A model generated the notes under the pieces. The model saw only the letters and a list, made by a program, of their open reading frames with translations. It had not been told where the DNA came from and did not search any database. A DNA stretch of 53,276 nucleotides from NCBI GenBank assembly GCA_028688575.1, contig JAQTXW010000010.1, forward strand, positions 1 to 53,276, written 5' to 3'. The first letter of the stretch is position 1. Every line of letters begins with the position of its first letter. The DNA comes from Methylotenera sp. (lineage in GTDB: Bacteria > Pseudomonadota > Gammaproteobacteria > Burkholderiales > Methylophilaceae). The translations under genes were made by a program, and so were the position numbers. Shown piece after piece: positions 39,991-50,244 of this stretch.

Positions 39991-41283
39991 TCAAACAACG
40001 CGATATAAATCCTGCCCCAGCATATCGGGCGTCACCAATACGATGCCTTTTTCTGAAACATAAAATCGCTTGGCATCCAAGGCAAGATCCACGCCAATCG
40101 CCATGCCTTCAGGAATCACGCACCCACGGTCTAACACCACGTTTTTTAATGTCACATTACGGTTCACCGTAACTTTTGGCAAAATCACCGCACCTGAAAT
40201 TTCGCAATAGCTATGCACACGCACATCAGAAAATAGCACTGTGCTGGTAACCGCTGAACCGCTAATCAAGCACCCACCAGACACTAAGGAATCAGTGGCC
40301 TTGCCTGTACGACCTTCGTCATTAAATACAAACTTAGCTGGAGGCAACTGCTCTTGATAGGTCCAGATCGGCCAATCTCTATCGTATAGATTAAGCTCTG
40401 GAATCACCTTGGTGAGTTCCATATTTGCTTCCCAGTAAGCGTCTATCGTACCCACGTCACGCCAATAGAAATTGCCATTTTTTGCACCTACACAACTATC
40501 AGTAAAGCGATGCGCCTGCACTTTATATTTATTGATGATATAAGGGATAATGTCGCCACCAAAATCATGGCTTGAGTGCGGGTCATCTGCATCGCGTATC
40601 AATTGTTCATACAAGAACTTTGCATTAAACACATAAATGCCCATGCTGGCAAAAGCCTTGCTAGGGTCGTCTGGCATATGCTTAGGGTTGGCAGGCTTCT
40701 CGGCAAACTCCACCACGCGGTCTGTACCATCCACCGCCAGCACACCAAAACCTTTGGCGTCTTCCAATGGCACATTAATACAGGCCACTGTCATATCTGC
40801 ATTGTTGCGCACGTGCGTGGCCAGCATCTTACCGTAGTCCATTTTGTAAATATGATCACCTGCCAGAATCAGCACATATTCACCCCCGCTTTCACGTAAT
40901 AAATCAATGTTCTGATACACCGCATCAGCAGTGCCTTTATACCAGTCTTCAGAAATACGCTGCTGCGCAGGAATAATATTGACGTACTCGTTGAACTCAC
41001 CACGCAAAAAACCCCAGCCGCGCTGAATATGCTGGATTAAGCTTTGTGCTTTATACTGTGTTGCCACATTAATGCGACGGATGCCTGAATTGATACAATT
41101 GGATAATGGAAAATCAATGATACGGAACTTGCCGCCGAACTGCACTGCTGGTTTTGCACGCCAGTCTGTTAAATTCTTTAAGCGGCTACCGCGGCCACCT
41201 GCTAGAATGATTGCAACGGTATTTTTGGTTAATGTACTAATAAAACGATCTGAATGCTGGTCTGTATGTGGTTGCTGAGACAT
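39991..41283 (-). CDS. glgC: Glucose-1-phosphate adenylyltransferase
   Basis: [69 protein letters not shown]. Confidence 0.97.
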   Translation of the reverse strand: MSQQPHTDQHSDRFISTLTKNTVAIILAGGRGSRLKNLTDWRAKPAVQFGGKFRIIDFPLSNCINSGIRRINVATQYKAQSLIQHIQRGWGFLRGEFNEYVNIIPAQQRISEDWYKGTADAVYQNIDLLRESGGEYVLILAGDHIYKMDYGKMLATHVRNNADMTVACINVPLEDAKGFGVLAVDGTDRVVEFAEKPANPKHMPDDPSKAFASMGIYVFNAKFLYEQLIRDADDPHSSHDFGGDIIPYIINKYKVQAHRFTDSCVGAKNGNFYWRDVGTIDAYWEANMELTKVIPELNLYDRDWPIWTYQEQLPPAKFVFNDEGRTGKATDSLVSGGCLISGSAVTSTVLFSDVRVHSYCEISGAVILPKVTVNRNVTLKNVVLDRGCVIPEGMAIGVDLALDAKRFYVSEKGIVLVTPDMLGQDLYRVV

Positions 41284-41456
41284 GATGCCCTCCTGAAGTT
41301 TTTATTTAGTTGCGATTATCTTGCTAGCTGGGCAAACTAGCTTTTTTTACTACGACTGCCATCGATTACATTATAATCAGCTTAAAGCACTATAATCTAG
41401 CTAAAACAGTTTAAATTTAATAAATAGCTAAAAAATAATTGGGGGGAAGAGATATT

Positions 41457-43679
41457 TTGGCCAAATCAAAAACAACTCAGGCACCATCAAATATGCACAA
41501 TCTGGCATTAAATCGCATATTGGAGGCTCGTCATCACGACCCGTTTAGCTTTTTAGGGCAGCATGTCACGCACATTGATGACGAAAAATACTATGTTTAT
41601 CGCGCATTCCTGCCTTACGCAAGCAATGTCAAAATCAAAACCGAAGATGACTGGGTGGATTTGGAAAAGACACACCCAGATGGCCTGTTCGAATACACCA
41701 GCCCCGTTGCATTCAAGACCCCATGCCTACTGAAAATTAGTACTGGCGAGCATCACTATGAAACGCATGACCCCTACACATTTAGCTCCAGCATCACACA
41801 AGATGAGCTATATTTATTTGGTGAAGGTCGCCTTAAATTAGCCTACAAAATGCTAGGCGCTCAGCTAATGACACAAGAAGGCGTGACAGGTGTGCGCTTT
41901 GCCGTATGGGCGCCTAATGCTGAACGCGTTAGCGTAACAGGCAGCTTTAACAACTGGGATGGTCGCATCCACCCATTGCGCGCGCATGGCTCAAGCGGTG
42001 TATGGGATATTTTTATCCCCGCGCTCACCACCAGTGACACCTATAAATTTGAAATTCGCAATCGCCATACTGGCGCCGTTTTAGTTAAAACCGATCCTTA
42101 TGGCTTAGAGTTTGAGCCTAGACCTGGCACTGCTGCTAGAATTAGTGACAGCCACCACCAATGGGAAGACCGTCAGTGGCTGGAAGCGCGCAAACATCGT
42201 GATTGGCTACACGCACCGTTCAACTGCTATGAAGTGCACCTGGGCTCATGGCAGCGCAATAAAAAAGGACATTTTCTTACCTACCGTGAATTGGCAAAAA
42301 CACTGGTGCCACATGTGGCTGCCATGGGTTACACCCACGTTGAACTGTTACCTATTTCAGAGCATCCTCTTAATGAGTCATGGGGCTACCAGACCACTGG
42401 CTACTTTGGCGTTACCAACAGATTTGGCTCACCCGATGATTTACGTTTCCTGATAGACGCATTTCACCAGGCTAATATCGGTGTGATTCTAGACTGGGTA
42501 CCAGGCCATTTTCCTAAAGACGACTGGGCGCTAGCACGCTTTGACGGCACTGCACTATATGAACATGAGGACCCTCGCCTAGGCGAACATCAAGACTGGG
42601 GTACTTATATATTCAATTACGGCCGCAACGAAGTACGTAATTTCCTGATTTCAAACGCCTATTACTGGTTGCAAGAGTTCCACATTGATGGCTTGCGTGT
42701 CGATGCCGTCGCCTCTATGCTCTATCTGGACTACTCACGCAATCCTGGTGAGTGGATTCCCAACAAGTTTGGCGGACGCGAAAACCTTGATGTCATTGAC
42801 TTTTTGAAACAACTGAATGTAATGGTCGGTGAAGATTTTACAGGAGTGCTTACTATCGCTGAAGAATCCACTGCATGGCCTATGGTTTCTCGCCCTGTCT
42901 ACCTTGGCGGCTTGGGCTTTAGTATGAAGTGGAACATGGGCTGGATGAATGACACGCTTAGCTACATCGAAAACGACCCAGTGCACAGACGCTACTACCA
43001 CGACAAGCTCACCTTTGGGCAACTGTATGCCTACTCTGAAAACTTTGTATTACCCTTCTCTCACGATGAAGTGGTACATGGCAAAAAATCACTGTTAGAC
43101 AAAATGCCTGGCGATGCCTGGCAAAAATTTGCCAATTTGCGCTTGCTAACGACTTACCAAATGACCTCTCCTGGTAAAAAACTTAACTTCATGGGCAATG
43201 AAATAGGTCAGGGTCGCGAATGGAATGTTAACACCAGCCTGGATTGGCACTTGGTTAACAATGATTATGAAGGCCATGAGTGGCATCAGGGCATACAAAA
43301 AACCCATACCGATTTAAACAATCTATACAAAACGTTACCCGCGCTCCACACCCTAGACTTTGAACACCAGGGGTTCGAGTGGATAGACTGTCATGACACC
43401 GAACAATCTATTATCAGCTACGTTAGACGCGGACTTGATAATAGTTTTGTTATAATAGTGTTGAACTTCACACCAGTGTTGCGCAATCAGTATCGCATTG
43501 GCGTGCCTCAGGCTGGCATCTATCATGAAATTTTTAACAGTGATGCAAGCTGTTACGGTGGCAGCAATCAAGGCAATAGTGATAATCTACACACAGAGAA
43601 TGCACCTTGGATGCACCATGCGCAATCACTTGTGATTACATTACCACCGCTCGCTGCAATCATTTTACAAATAAAATAA
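41457..43679 (+). CDS. glgB: 1,4-alpha-glucan branching enzyme
   Basis: CBM48 plus GH13: FAVWAPNAERVSVTGSFNNWDGR, DGLRVDAVASMLYLDYSRNPGEWIPN, FSHDEVVHGKKSL. TTG start at 41457 after GGGGGGAAGAG. Confidence 0.96.
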   Translation: MAKSKTTQAPSNMHNLALNRILEARHHDPFSFLGQHVTHIDDEKYYVYRAFLPYASNVKIKTEDDWVDLEKTHPDGLFEYTSPVAFKTPCLLKISTGEHHYETHDPYTFSSSITQDELYLFGEGRLKLAYKMLGAQLMTQEGVTGVRFAVWAPNAERVSVTGSFNNWDGRIHPLRAHGSSGVWDIFIPALTTSDTYKFEIRNRHTGAVLVKTDPYGLEFEPRPGTAARISDSHHQWEDRQWLEARKHRDWLHAPFNCYEVHLGSWQRNKKGHFLTYRELAKTLVPHVAAMGYTHVELLPISEHPLNESWGYQTTGYFGVTNRFGSPDDLRFLIDAFHQANIGVILDWVPGHFPKDDWALARFDGTALYEHEDPRLGEHQDWGTYIFNYGRNEVRNFLISNAYYWLQEFHIDGLRVDAVASMLYLDYSRNPGEWIPNKFGGRENLDVIDFLKQLNVMVGEDFTGVLTIAEESTAWPMVSRPVYLGGLGFSMKWNMGWMNDTLSYIENDPVHRRYYHDKLTFGQLYAYSENFVLPFSHDEVVHGKKSLLDKMPGDAWQKFANLRLLTTYQMTSPGKKLNFMGNEIGQGREWNVNTSLDWHLVNNDYEGHEWHQGIQKTHTDLNNLYKTLPALHTLDFEHQGFEWIDCHDTEQSIISYVRRGLDNSFVIIVLNFTPVLRNQYRIGVPQAGIYHEIFNSDASCYGGSNQGNSDNLHTENAPWMHHAQSLVITLPPLAAIILQIK

Positions 43680-43707
43680 CTTAAACACATAAAGCTCGAT
43701 CATCAAC

Positions 43708-45366
43708 ATGGCTAGACTTAATCAATTACCAGTGTGGCAAAAACTTTGCCAACACGAACAAGAAATTGCTGATTTACACATGCGGGATATTTTTGCAAAT
43801 GACCCCAATCGTTTTGACAAATATCACCTGAAATTTTCCGACATACTGTTTGATTACTCTAAGCATCGTATAACCGATGAAACCTTGCCGCTGTTATTTC
43901 AGTTGGCACGTGAAGCTAATATCGAACAATGGCGCGATAAAATGTTTTCGGGTGAAAAAATCAACATCACAGAAAACCGCGCGGTATTGCACACTGCATT
44001 GCGTAACCGTGCTAATACACCTGTCTATGTAGATGGTCATGATGTCATGCCGGATGTCAATGCCGTGTTAGCACAGATGCGTGAATTTACAAACAAAGTA
44101 CGTAGCGGCAAATGGATGGGCTACACTGGCAAACGCATTACCGACATCATCAATATTGGCATTGGCGGCTCTGACTTGGGCCCTGTGATGGTATGCGACG
44201 CATTAAAACCCTACGCAAACCCTGATTTAAAAGTACATTTTGTTTCAAATATTGATGGCGCACATTTGATGCGCGCTTTAAATGTATGCAACCCTGAAAC
44301 CACCCTGTTTATTGTGGCTTCAAAAACCTTTACCACACAAGAAACCATGACCAATGCCATGTCTGCCCGTGCATGGTTCTTGAACTCAGCTAAGGACAAT
44401 GCGTTTGTCGCCAAACATTTTGTTGCGCTATCAACCAACACCAAAGCCGTTCAGGATTTTGGCATCGATACCGTCAATATGTTTGCCTTCTGGGATTGGG
44501 TGGGCGGTCGTTATTCACTGTGGTCCGCGATTGGGCTATCAATCGCCTTGTATGTTGGCATGGATAACTTTGAAGAGCTGCTCCAAGGTGCCTTTGAGAT
44601 GGACGAGCATTTCAAAACCGCACCATTAGAGCAAAATATGCCTGTCATCATGGCGCTGATCGGCGTCTGGTATAACAATTTCTTCCATGTTGACTCACAA
44701 GCCATATTGCCCTATGACCAGGGACTGTCGCGCTTTCCTGCCTATTTACAACAAGCCGACATGGAAAGTAACGGTAAATTCATATGCCGTGATGGCAGCC
44801 GAGTCACCTACAAAACAGGCCCTGTTATCTGGGGTGAGGCTGGCACCAATGGTCAGCATGCTTTTTACCAGCTCATTCATCAGGGCACGCAAATCGTACC
44901 TGCCGACTTTTTGATACCAGTGCATAGTCATTACAAAGTGAGCAGTAATGGGCATGCGCATCATAAAATTCTTTTAGCCAACTTTTTAGCACAGACCCAA
45001 TCACTCATGCTCGGCAAAACCAAAGAACAAGCGCGAGCAGAGCTTGAAAAACAAGGTTTATCTGGTGAGGCCCTTGAGAGTCTTCTGCCACATAAAATGT
45101 TTGAAGGTAACCGCCCCACTACTTCTATTCTGTTTGACAAATTAACACCCAATACACTGGGTAAATTGATTGCGCTATATGAGCACAAAATATTTGTGCA
45201 AGGCATCATCTGGGACATTAACAGTTACGACCAATGGGGGGTGGAATATGGCAAGCAGATTGCACAACAAATCTTGCCACAATTAAGCAATGAGGAGATT
45301 GTCACTAACTATGACAGCTCAACTAATGGTCTCATCAACTATACCAAAGCACTTAAAATTGAATAA
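43708..45366 (+). CDS. pgi: Glucose-6-phosphate isomerase
   Basis: [57 protein letters not shown]. Confidence 0.98.
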   Translation: MARLNQLPVWQKLCQHEQEIADLHMRDIFANDPNRFDKYHLKFSDILFDYSKHRITDETLPLLFQLAREANIEQWRDKMFSGEKINITENRAVLHTALRNRANTPVYVDGHDVMPDVNAVLAQMREFTNKVRSGKWMGYTGKRITDIINIGIGGSDLGPVMVCDALKPYANPDLKVHFVSNIDGAHLMRALNVCNPETTLFIVASKTFTTQETMTNAMSARAWFLNSAKDNAFVAKHFVALSTNTKAVQDFGIDTVNMFAFWDWVGGRYSLWSAIGLSIALYVGMDNFEELLQGAFEMDEHFKTAPLEQNMPVIMALIGVWYNNFFHVDSQAILPYDQGLSRFPAYLQQADMESNGKFICRDGSRVTYKTGPVIWGEAGTNGQHAFYQLIHQGTQIVPADFLIPVHSHYKVSSNGHAHHKILLANFLAQTQSLMLGKTKEQARAELEKQGLSGEALESLLPHKMFEGNRPTTSILFDKLTPNTLGKLIALYEHKIFVQGIIWDINSYDQWGVEYGKQIAQQILPQLSNEEIVTNYDSSTNGLINYTKALKIE

Positions 45367-45397
45367 CGCATGATGAGGTAATTGAAGTCTCAACCTT

Positions 45398-45429
45398 AAG
45401 CCCGATGAAAAAACGCATTGGGCTTTTTT
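45398..45429 (+). terminator. Rho-independent terminator after pgi
   Basis: AAGCCCGAT ... ATTGGGCTT followed by a T run. Confidence 0.85.
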
Positions 45430-45457
45430 ATCATGCAATACTTAACCATATTAAAAA

Positions 45458-46276
45458 ATGAACATGCCTAATTTAGACCGGTATAAAGTGAATCCTAAAA
45501 AATTCTCGCTCCAGGATTATGATGCAAGAGATAAATCTGAACGCACTGGCACTAAGGAGCAGAATGCTACAGACCTGACGGCATTAGCGGCTGAAATTAA
45601 TCAATTGCAAGATATCCTGCATGCAGAAGGCAAGCGCAAAGTGCTGCTTGTACTGCAAGGCATGGATGCAAGCGGCAAAGATGGAATAGTGCGCCATGTG
45701 TTTCGCGAAACCGACCCCTTAGGCATACGCCTGGCAAGTTTTAAAGCCCCAAGCAAGAATGAACTGGCACACGATTATTTATGGCGCGTACATCAGCAGG
45801 TGCCGAGTGCGGGGGAGCTGGTTATTTTCAACCGCAGTCACTATGAAGACGTACTGATTGTAAAAGTACACCACTGGATTGATGATGCAGAATGCAAACG
45901 CCGCTATGCACAAATCAACGACTTTGAACGACTCTTGTCAGAAACAGGCACGACTATCATCAAGTGTTTTCTGCACATCACCAAAGAAGAGCAAAAAAAG
46001 CGCATGCAGGAACGCTTGGATAACCCAGAAAAAAGTTGGAAATTCAACCCTGCAGATCTTGATGAACGTGCCTTATGGCCTGATTACATGCAAGCCTATG
46101 AGCAAGCAATCAAAGCCACCTCTACTGACTACGCGCCTTGGTATATTATCCCTGCAGACTCAAAAACCAGTCGCAATCTGCTGGTGTCAAGACTATTGCT
46201 CAACACCTTAAAAAACATGAAGCTCAAGTATCCAGCCACACCGCCAGATTACCAGTCGATAGTGATTCAAGATTAG
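45458..46276 (+). CDS. Polyphosphate kinase 2 family protein
   Basis: LLVLQGMDASGKDGIVRHVF, FKAPSKNELAHDYLWRVHQQVP, IFNRSHYEDVL, KCFLHITKEEQKKRMQERLDNPEKSWKF. Confidence 0.95.
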   Translation: MNMPNLDRYKVNPKKFSLQDYDARDKSERTGTKEQNATDLTALAAEINQLQDILHAEGKRKVLLVLQGMDASGKDGIVRHVFRETDPLGIRLASFKAPSKNELAHDYLWRVHQQVPSAGELVIFNRSHYEDVLIVKVHHWIDDAECKRRYAQINDFERLLSETGTTIIKCFLHITKEEQKKRMQERLDNPEKSWKFNPADLDERALWPDYMQAYEQAIKATSTDYAPWYIIPADSKTSRNLLVSRLLLNTLKNMKLKYPATPPDYQSIVIQD

Positions 46277-46347
46277 GGGTACACAAGGTTACTGGTGCGT
46301 ACCCAAAAGCAGCAAAACAGACCAGTTGCCAAACTTTCTAAGCAAGA

Positions 46348-47361
46348 TTAGCGCAGCTTTACTTCACCCGCATTCACAAGCTGCCTGGCAAGCACATCGC
46401 CTATTGTGGCACTGACACTCGCGCCGATACGCTTTGCAATTCGGCTGGCAAGGTCATCCTGATAAGTAAAATCAACCATATTTTCCTGTTTGATGACCTC
46501 GCGTGCGACATAGTCTGCACTGCCAATCGCATCGGCTAAGCCAATCTTGATACTTTGCTCGCCGCTCCAGAACAAGCCGCTGAATGTTTCATCATTCTCT
46601 TTAAGTCGAGCACCACGCCCCTCTCTGACAACCGTTTTAAATTGTTCGTGAATTTCATTCAACATCGTTTGCGCCAAAGCTTGGTGTTTAGGATTAACAG
46701 GAGAAAATGGATCCAGCATGGCTTTATTTTCGCCCGCTGTCATCAGGCGACGCTCAACCCCCACCTTCTCCATCGCCTCTGTAAAGCCATAACCATCCAT
46801 GAGCACACCGATAGAGCCCACAATGCTGGCTTTATCGACATAGATTTTATCCGCTGCGGCGGCGATGTAGTAGCCACCTGATGCACAAATATCCTCTACC
46901 ACGGCATACACAGGAATATCCGCATGCAATTTCTTTTGGCGCTTGATTTCATCATTAATAATACCCGCCTGCACAGGGCTGCCACCTGGACTGTTAATCC
47001 GCAGAATAATGCCCTTGGTGCCCTTGTTCTCATAGGCATCGCGCAAACTGCTCATCACCGCATCAGCGTTTACATCTCCACCTGCCTGAATAACACCTGA
47101 AATATCAATCAGTGCAGTGTGTTCTTTAAAGTCTTTTTTCGCGCCACCAACCAGACCCAGCGCCACCAGCATCAGCACAAAAAGATAAAGAAATGTCAGA
47201 CTTTTAAAAAATACACTCCAGCGCCTGGCAGTGCGCTGCTCCGTCAATGCGCTGGAAGCAAGACGCTCTAGCGCATCACGTTGCCATTGCGTGTCTTGAG
47301 ATTTATCAGCACTGGGGGCCGCATGCATGTTTGCGGTATTCTGTTGGTTTTCTTCTGCCAT
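46348..47361 (-). CDS. sppA: Signal peptide peptidase SppA-like S49 protease
   Basis: GIILRINSPGGSPVQAG, VYAVVEDICASGGYYIAAAADKIYVDKASIVGSIGVLMDGYGF. Confidence 0.95.
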   Translation of the reverse strand: MAEENQQNTANMHAAPSADKSQDTQWQRDALERLASSALTEQRTARRWSVFFKSLTFLYLFVLMLVALGLVGGAKKDFKEHTALIDISGVIQAGGDVNADAVMSSLRDAYENKGTKGIILRINSPGGSPVQAGIINDEIKRQKKLHADIPVYAVVEDICASGGYYIAAAADKIYVDKASIVGSIGVLMDGYGFTEAMEKVGVERRLMTAGENKAMLDPFSPVNPKHQALAQTMLNEIHEQFKTVVREGRGARLKENDETFSGLFWSGEQSIKIGLADAIGSADYVAREVIKQENMVDFTYQDDLASRIAKRIGASVSATIGDVLARQLVNAGEVKLR

Positions 47362-47380
47362 CTTGCTTACTTTCCTATAA

Positions 47381-47749
47381 TTAAATTACAGAGGCTGTAT
47401 TGATCATGATTTTTTGATTTTGTTCAACCACTTCAATCGGTTTAAGGCTTTTTCCTTTACATGGTCCCAGCACGCAAAAGCCGTTATCAGGGCGATAATG
47501 TGCACCATGTGTAGAACATACCAAAAAATCCTGCTGAGCGGTAAAAAAATCCCCTTCATTCCAATCCAACTCGACTGAAACATGCGCACATTGATTCACG
47601 TAAGCATAGGGTTTACCTTGATAACGTACTACAAAACCCGTGACATGTTCACCCAGTATTGGCAGTGAAAATCTCAAGCCTTTACCGCCTTCTATCAACG
47701 CCGCACTCTCTATGATAATGAGACTTTCGTTCACTTCAATCTCAAGCAT
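47381..47749 (-). CDS. Rieske [2Fe-2S] domain protein
   Basis: CAHVSVELDW...CSTHGAHYRPDNGFCVLGPCKGKSL: CxH / CxxH pair. Confidence 0.88.
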   Translation of the reverse strand: MLEIEVNESLIIIESAALIEGGKGLRFSLPILGEHVTGFVVRYQGKPYAYVNQCAHVSVELDWNEGDFFTAQQDFLVCSTHGAHYRPDNGFCVLGPCKGKSLKPIEVVEQNQKIMINTASVI

Positions 47750-48398
47750 GTGTCAATAGCCATGCACTTAAGCTATTAAAATCATCAAACTGCTGTATCG
47801 GATTCAAATGCTGCCATTGCAACGCAGGCTGCGCACCATAACTCACCCCGATGGCACTCACCCCTGCATTTTTTGCCATATGCAAGTCATAGCTGGTATC
47901 CCCTATCATCAGGGTGCGTGCTGGCAAGGCAATTAAATCATCCATTAATTCATCCAGCATCTGCGGATGCGGTTTTGAAAAACACTCATCCACCGTGCGC
48001 GTTGCATGAAAATAGCGCCCCAATCCAGTGTGTTCGAGTGCAAAATTAAGCCCTCGCCTGCTTTTTCCTGTCGCAACTGCCAGCTTATAGCCACGTTTAT
48101 TGAGCTCAACAATAGTACTTGCCGCTTCAGCAAATAGTGGGATCTCATGTTCGCCCGCATAATAATTTAGATTATATTGCTGAGCGAGTGCCTGCGCCTG
48201 GGCGGTAGGCAGATCTCCATACAACGCCTCTATAGACTCTCGCAAACCCAACCCGATAATACTGCTTGCTTTTTGTGCACTCAGTGCAGGCAAACCCACT
48301 TGTTCTGCCGCCTTTAAAATTGCATTGGTAATCATGCCTGTGGAATCAGCCAATGTGCCATCCCAGTCCCAGACAATTAAATCAAACTGCTTCGCCAT
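47742..48398 (-). CDS. HAD-superfamily hydrolase (phosphoglycolate phosphatase-like)
   Basis: LIVWDWDGTLADSTG, VATGKSRRGLNFALEHTGL, KPHPQMLDELM, LMIGDTSYDLHMAKNAGV. Confidence 0.92.
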   Translation of the reverse strand: MAKQFDLIVWDWDGTLADSTGMITNAILKAAEQVGLPALSAQKASSIIGLGLRESIEALYGDLPTAQAQALAQQYNLNYYAGEHEIPLFAEAASTIVELNKRGYKLAVATGKSRRGLNFALEHTGLGRYFHATRTVDECFSKPHPQMLDELMDDLIALPARTLMIGDTSYDLHMAKNAGVSAIGVSYGAQPALQWQHLNPIQQFDDFNSLSAWLLTHA

Positions 48399-48415
48399 AC
48401 TTAAATCGTTCTCTC

Positions 48416-49435
48416 TTATTGTGCTAAATTTTGTAAAAACTTGTTTAACTCTGGTGGCATCGGTGCGGTAAGTTCCAGTTTTTCATCGGTCAGTGGGTGA
48501 CGTATTTTGGTGACGGATGAATGTAAAAACATGCGCTTCAGCCCATGCTTAACCAACGCCTTATTTAAAGCAAAATCGCCATATTTATCATCTCCAACGA
48601 TAGGATAACCCAAGTGTGCCAACTGTACGCGCAATTGATGCGTGCGGCCTGTGACCAATTGAGCCTCTAATAGACTGAATTTGCCAATATGGGGGCTATT
48701 ATAATGTTTTAACAATCTAAATAAGGTTTCTGAAGTCTGACGTTCACCAAATTTGTCTTTTGATGCGTCGGTGACCACGTTCACACGGCGCTCACCATTT
48801 GGCAGCACATACTTCTGCAAATCCAGCACCACGCGTTTATTAGCTTCGGTCCATTCACCCTGCACCAGCATCAAGTAACGTTTGTCGGTTTGATTATTAC
48901 GGATTGCTTCATGTAACGCGACCAGAGCGCTTCTTTTTTTAGCAAGCATCAACACGCCTGATGTTTCCCTATCCAGACGATGCACCAGTTCCAGGAATTT
49001 GGCACGTGGGCGCTCAAGGCGTAGTTGCTCAATGACCCCACGGCTAACGCCACTCCCGCCATGAACAGCAAATCCAGCAGGTTTATCAATCACCAGCATT
49101 GCATCATCTTCATAGATAATGGCCTGATCAAACTTAGCACTTACTGCCATCGCAGATTCCGGTTTATCAATAGCAGAAGAACGTGTGGGCGGCACGCGCA
49201 CCTCATCGCCTAGACTTAATCGAAAATCGGCATCAATCCGTTTTTTATTCACACGCACTTCGCCACTACGCAAAATTCGATAAACATGGCTTTTAGGCAC
49301 GCCTTTGAGTGTTTTCGTAAGAAAATTATCAACACGCTGACCTTCACTGGCTTCATCTACTGTCAAAAAAGACGCCGCAGACTCACTCACTTTATTCGGT
49401 TTATTGATCGATTTTGTTGCAATTAAATTATTCAT
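48416..49435 (-). CDS. rluC: 23S rRNA pseudouridine synthase RluC family
   Basis: S4-like N terminus (GQRVDNFLTKTLKGVPKSHVYRILRSGEVRVNKKRI), ELVHRLDRETSGVLMLAKK. Confidence 0.94.
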   Translation of the reverse strand: MNNLIATKSINKPNKVSESAASFLTVDEASEGQRVDNFLTKTLKGVPKSHVYRILRSGEVRVNKKRIDADFRLSLGDEVRVPPTRSSAIDKPESAMAVSAKFDQAIIYEDDAMLVIDKPAGFAVHGGSGVSRGVIEQLRLERPRAKFLELVHRLDRETSGVLMLAKKRSALVALHEAIRNNQTDKRYLMLVQGEWTEANKRVVLDLQKYVLPNGERRVNVVTDASKDKFGERQTSETLFRLLKHYNSPHIGKFSLLEAQLVTGRTHQLRVQLAHLGYPIVGDDKYGDFALNKALVKHGLKRMFLHSSVTKIRHPLTDEKLELTAPMPPELNKFLQNLAQ

Positions 49436-50220
49436 GCGTAGCTTTTATGAAAGATGTAGCTTATACTCTGCGGATTCTTGTTAGGTTGCGATTGAATGAG
49501 CACTTAAATTCCTGATAAGGATACACTTAATTATGATAATCACATCACATTGTGACAATTATTTATGTCGCATGTGTTTATCCTAAACATAGATTTAAGT
49601 GAAAAAATACTTGGCTAATACCGCTCGCCACTAACAAAGTAGCGGTAAGTAGAATTAGCGCTCAAGCCGCCGCAGACAAATAAACACAAAGCGCGACTTA
49701 ACGTGATAGTTACATTTGACATGCTACTCAATCAACTAAATTTAAAGTAATTGATTAGACTATCAAATGGAAATGACTTAAAGAATAGAATTTTAACGAA
49801 TTTAAGTGACAAGTGGCTAACAATAAACCACTTTAATCATAAATTTAGCAATTAACTTGCTTTAACGAATATTTTACTCAAGTAAGATACAGGCCACGCC
49901 TTAACGCTACTTGAATAATCTAGGATGATTGACTTTGCCTAGCCACAGTGCAATATACGCCACTGGTCTAACAAGGAACAATTAAGTGCGCGCATAAACA
50001 CATGCTGTGTTTAATTCGCCCTGACATGGCTACAATCACCCGTTAATCGCAACATTGTTAACCACACCTTCGTTAAAATGTTAATTGCATAGGCCAATCA
50101 TTTTCCTGTGCAACTCTCTACAGGCATATCCTGTATTCTTAGTCATTTAGCCTGAATAATGGCACTCTCACCTTAAAACTCGCCTGTTTTTGATACGTAG
50201 CAATGGTATCTCGCTGGCTT

Positions 50221-50237
50221 TCCTGAGCGCTTCAGGA
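50221..50237 (+). promoter_or_regulatory. Hairpin sequestering the rne Shine-Dalgarno
   Basis: TCCTGA-GCGCT-TCAGGA; the right arm contains the AGGAG SD, 7 nt before the ATG at 50245. Confidence 0.6.
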
Positions 50238-50244
50238 GCAAACA

